DNA from: an uncultured Oscillospiraceae bacterium
Lineage (GTDB): Bacteria > Bacillota > Clostridia > Oscillospirales > Oscillospiraceae
Assembly (NCBI GenBank): GCA_934591635.1
Contig: CAKTPI010000009.1
Span: forward strand, 1-62,091
Length of the DNA stretch: 62,091 bases
Direction of reading: 5' to 3'
Under the pieces are notes generated by a model. That model had not been told where the DNA came from. It was given only the letters and a program-made list of their open reading frames with translations, and searched no databases. Positions 61,999 to 62,091 of this stretch are shown here, one piece after another; positions within the stretch are counted from its first letter, which is position 1, and each line of letters opens with the position of its first letter. A program made the translations under genes and the position numbers.

Positions 61999-62091
61999 CC
62001 CCTGTAGGGGAGGCTATTAGCCTCCCGTTTGTGAAGCGCTTTTGGCATTTGGCCGTTGGACGGTATGTATCCAGACGCTTTGCCATTCAAC
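61999..62091 (+). repeat. Right 93-bp flanking repeat of the RAYT gene
   Basis: Starts CCCCTGTAGGG and ends GCCATTCAAC at the last base of the window. It contains the perfect hairpin GGAGGCT-ATT-AGCCTCC and TGAAGCGCTTT. It may continue past the window, but the left copy ends at the same place. Confidence 0.8.

Noticed and set aside
61348..62091. Minus-strand small proteins from the terminal repeats
   Set aside because: They arise from the REP-like repeat and the antisense of the RAYT gene; no ribosome sites.

Overview
The window looks like the chromosome of a spore-forming, Gram-positive Clostridia member, probably Oscillospirales/Ruminococcaceae. The evidence is gene content: spoIIGA-sigE, a 5' piece of sigK, Gram-positive PolC, the order pyrH-frr-uppS-cdsA-dxr-rseP-ispG-polC, Rex, stand-alone AICAR transformylase plus PurO, and BY-kinase genes. 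Most of the window has GC-rich codons. The first ~6.5 kb, the IS relic at 13.5-14.5 kb and the gene at 19.8-20.4 kb are visibly more AT-rich, which suggests acquired DNA. Species-level placement is inference.

Region 1 (1-10.3 kb, accessory). A tight minus-strand cassette encodes a NurA-like nuclease, a HerA-like ATPase, an Hsp90-like GHKL ATPase with a coiled-coil tail, and a B12-type radical SAM protein. A small excisionase-like HTH gene lies upstream. This is the best candidate for an undescribed system, probably mobile-element defence or DNA processing. It is followed by small-ORF debris, a YfcE-type phosphodiesterase, 3-methyladenine glycosylase (tag), a HipA/CtkA-like kinase with an AbrB-like partner behind a palindromic promoter, and an ArsC/Spx-like pseudogene.

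Region 2 (10.3-23.3 kb, mixed). An AraC regulator diverges from glycogen phosphorylase. Then come an internally deleted IS1182-type element with terminal inverted repeats, a MerR-TipAS regulator with a 19-bp-spacer promoter, a truncated sigK, a heterodimer-like ABC exporter pair, a frameshifted membrane protein gene, a GHKL/LytTR two-component pair, an alkyltransferase-like gene, and a decaying heavy-metal locus (HMA chaperone, RIC-like mini-protein, P-type ATPase remnant).

Region 3 (23.3-28.8 kb). A lipoprotein solute-binding protein is followed by a 1292-aa hybrid sensor kinase. No permease is seen.

Region 4 (28.9-40.1 kb). The purine operon runs purE-purF-purM-purN-purO-purH(AICARFT)-purD-purL on the minus strand. 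A structured leader with an intrinsic terminator precedes purE. The PurF homologue lacks the N-terminal catalytic cysteine. A YccF membrane protein gene follows upstream.

Region 5 (40.2-55.6 kb, core). The pyrH-to-polC operon combines UMP kinase, ribosome recycling, undecaprenyl-PP and CDP-diacylglycerol synthesis, MEP isoprenoid enzymes, site-2 protease and replicative polymerase. Divergent glnS, then rex, sigE, spoIIGA and a DUF951 gene follow.

Region 6 (55.6-62.1 kb). rarA, a small membrane protein, and a CpsB/CpsD/CpsC phosphatase-kinase-adaptor module lie on the minus strand, divergent from a PilZ gene and a membrane protein gene. The window ends with a RAYT transposase gene flanked by two 93-bp direct repeats. 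I see no rRNA, tRNA or CRISPR array.
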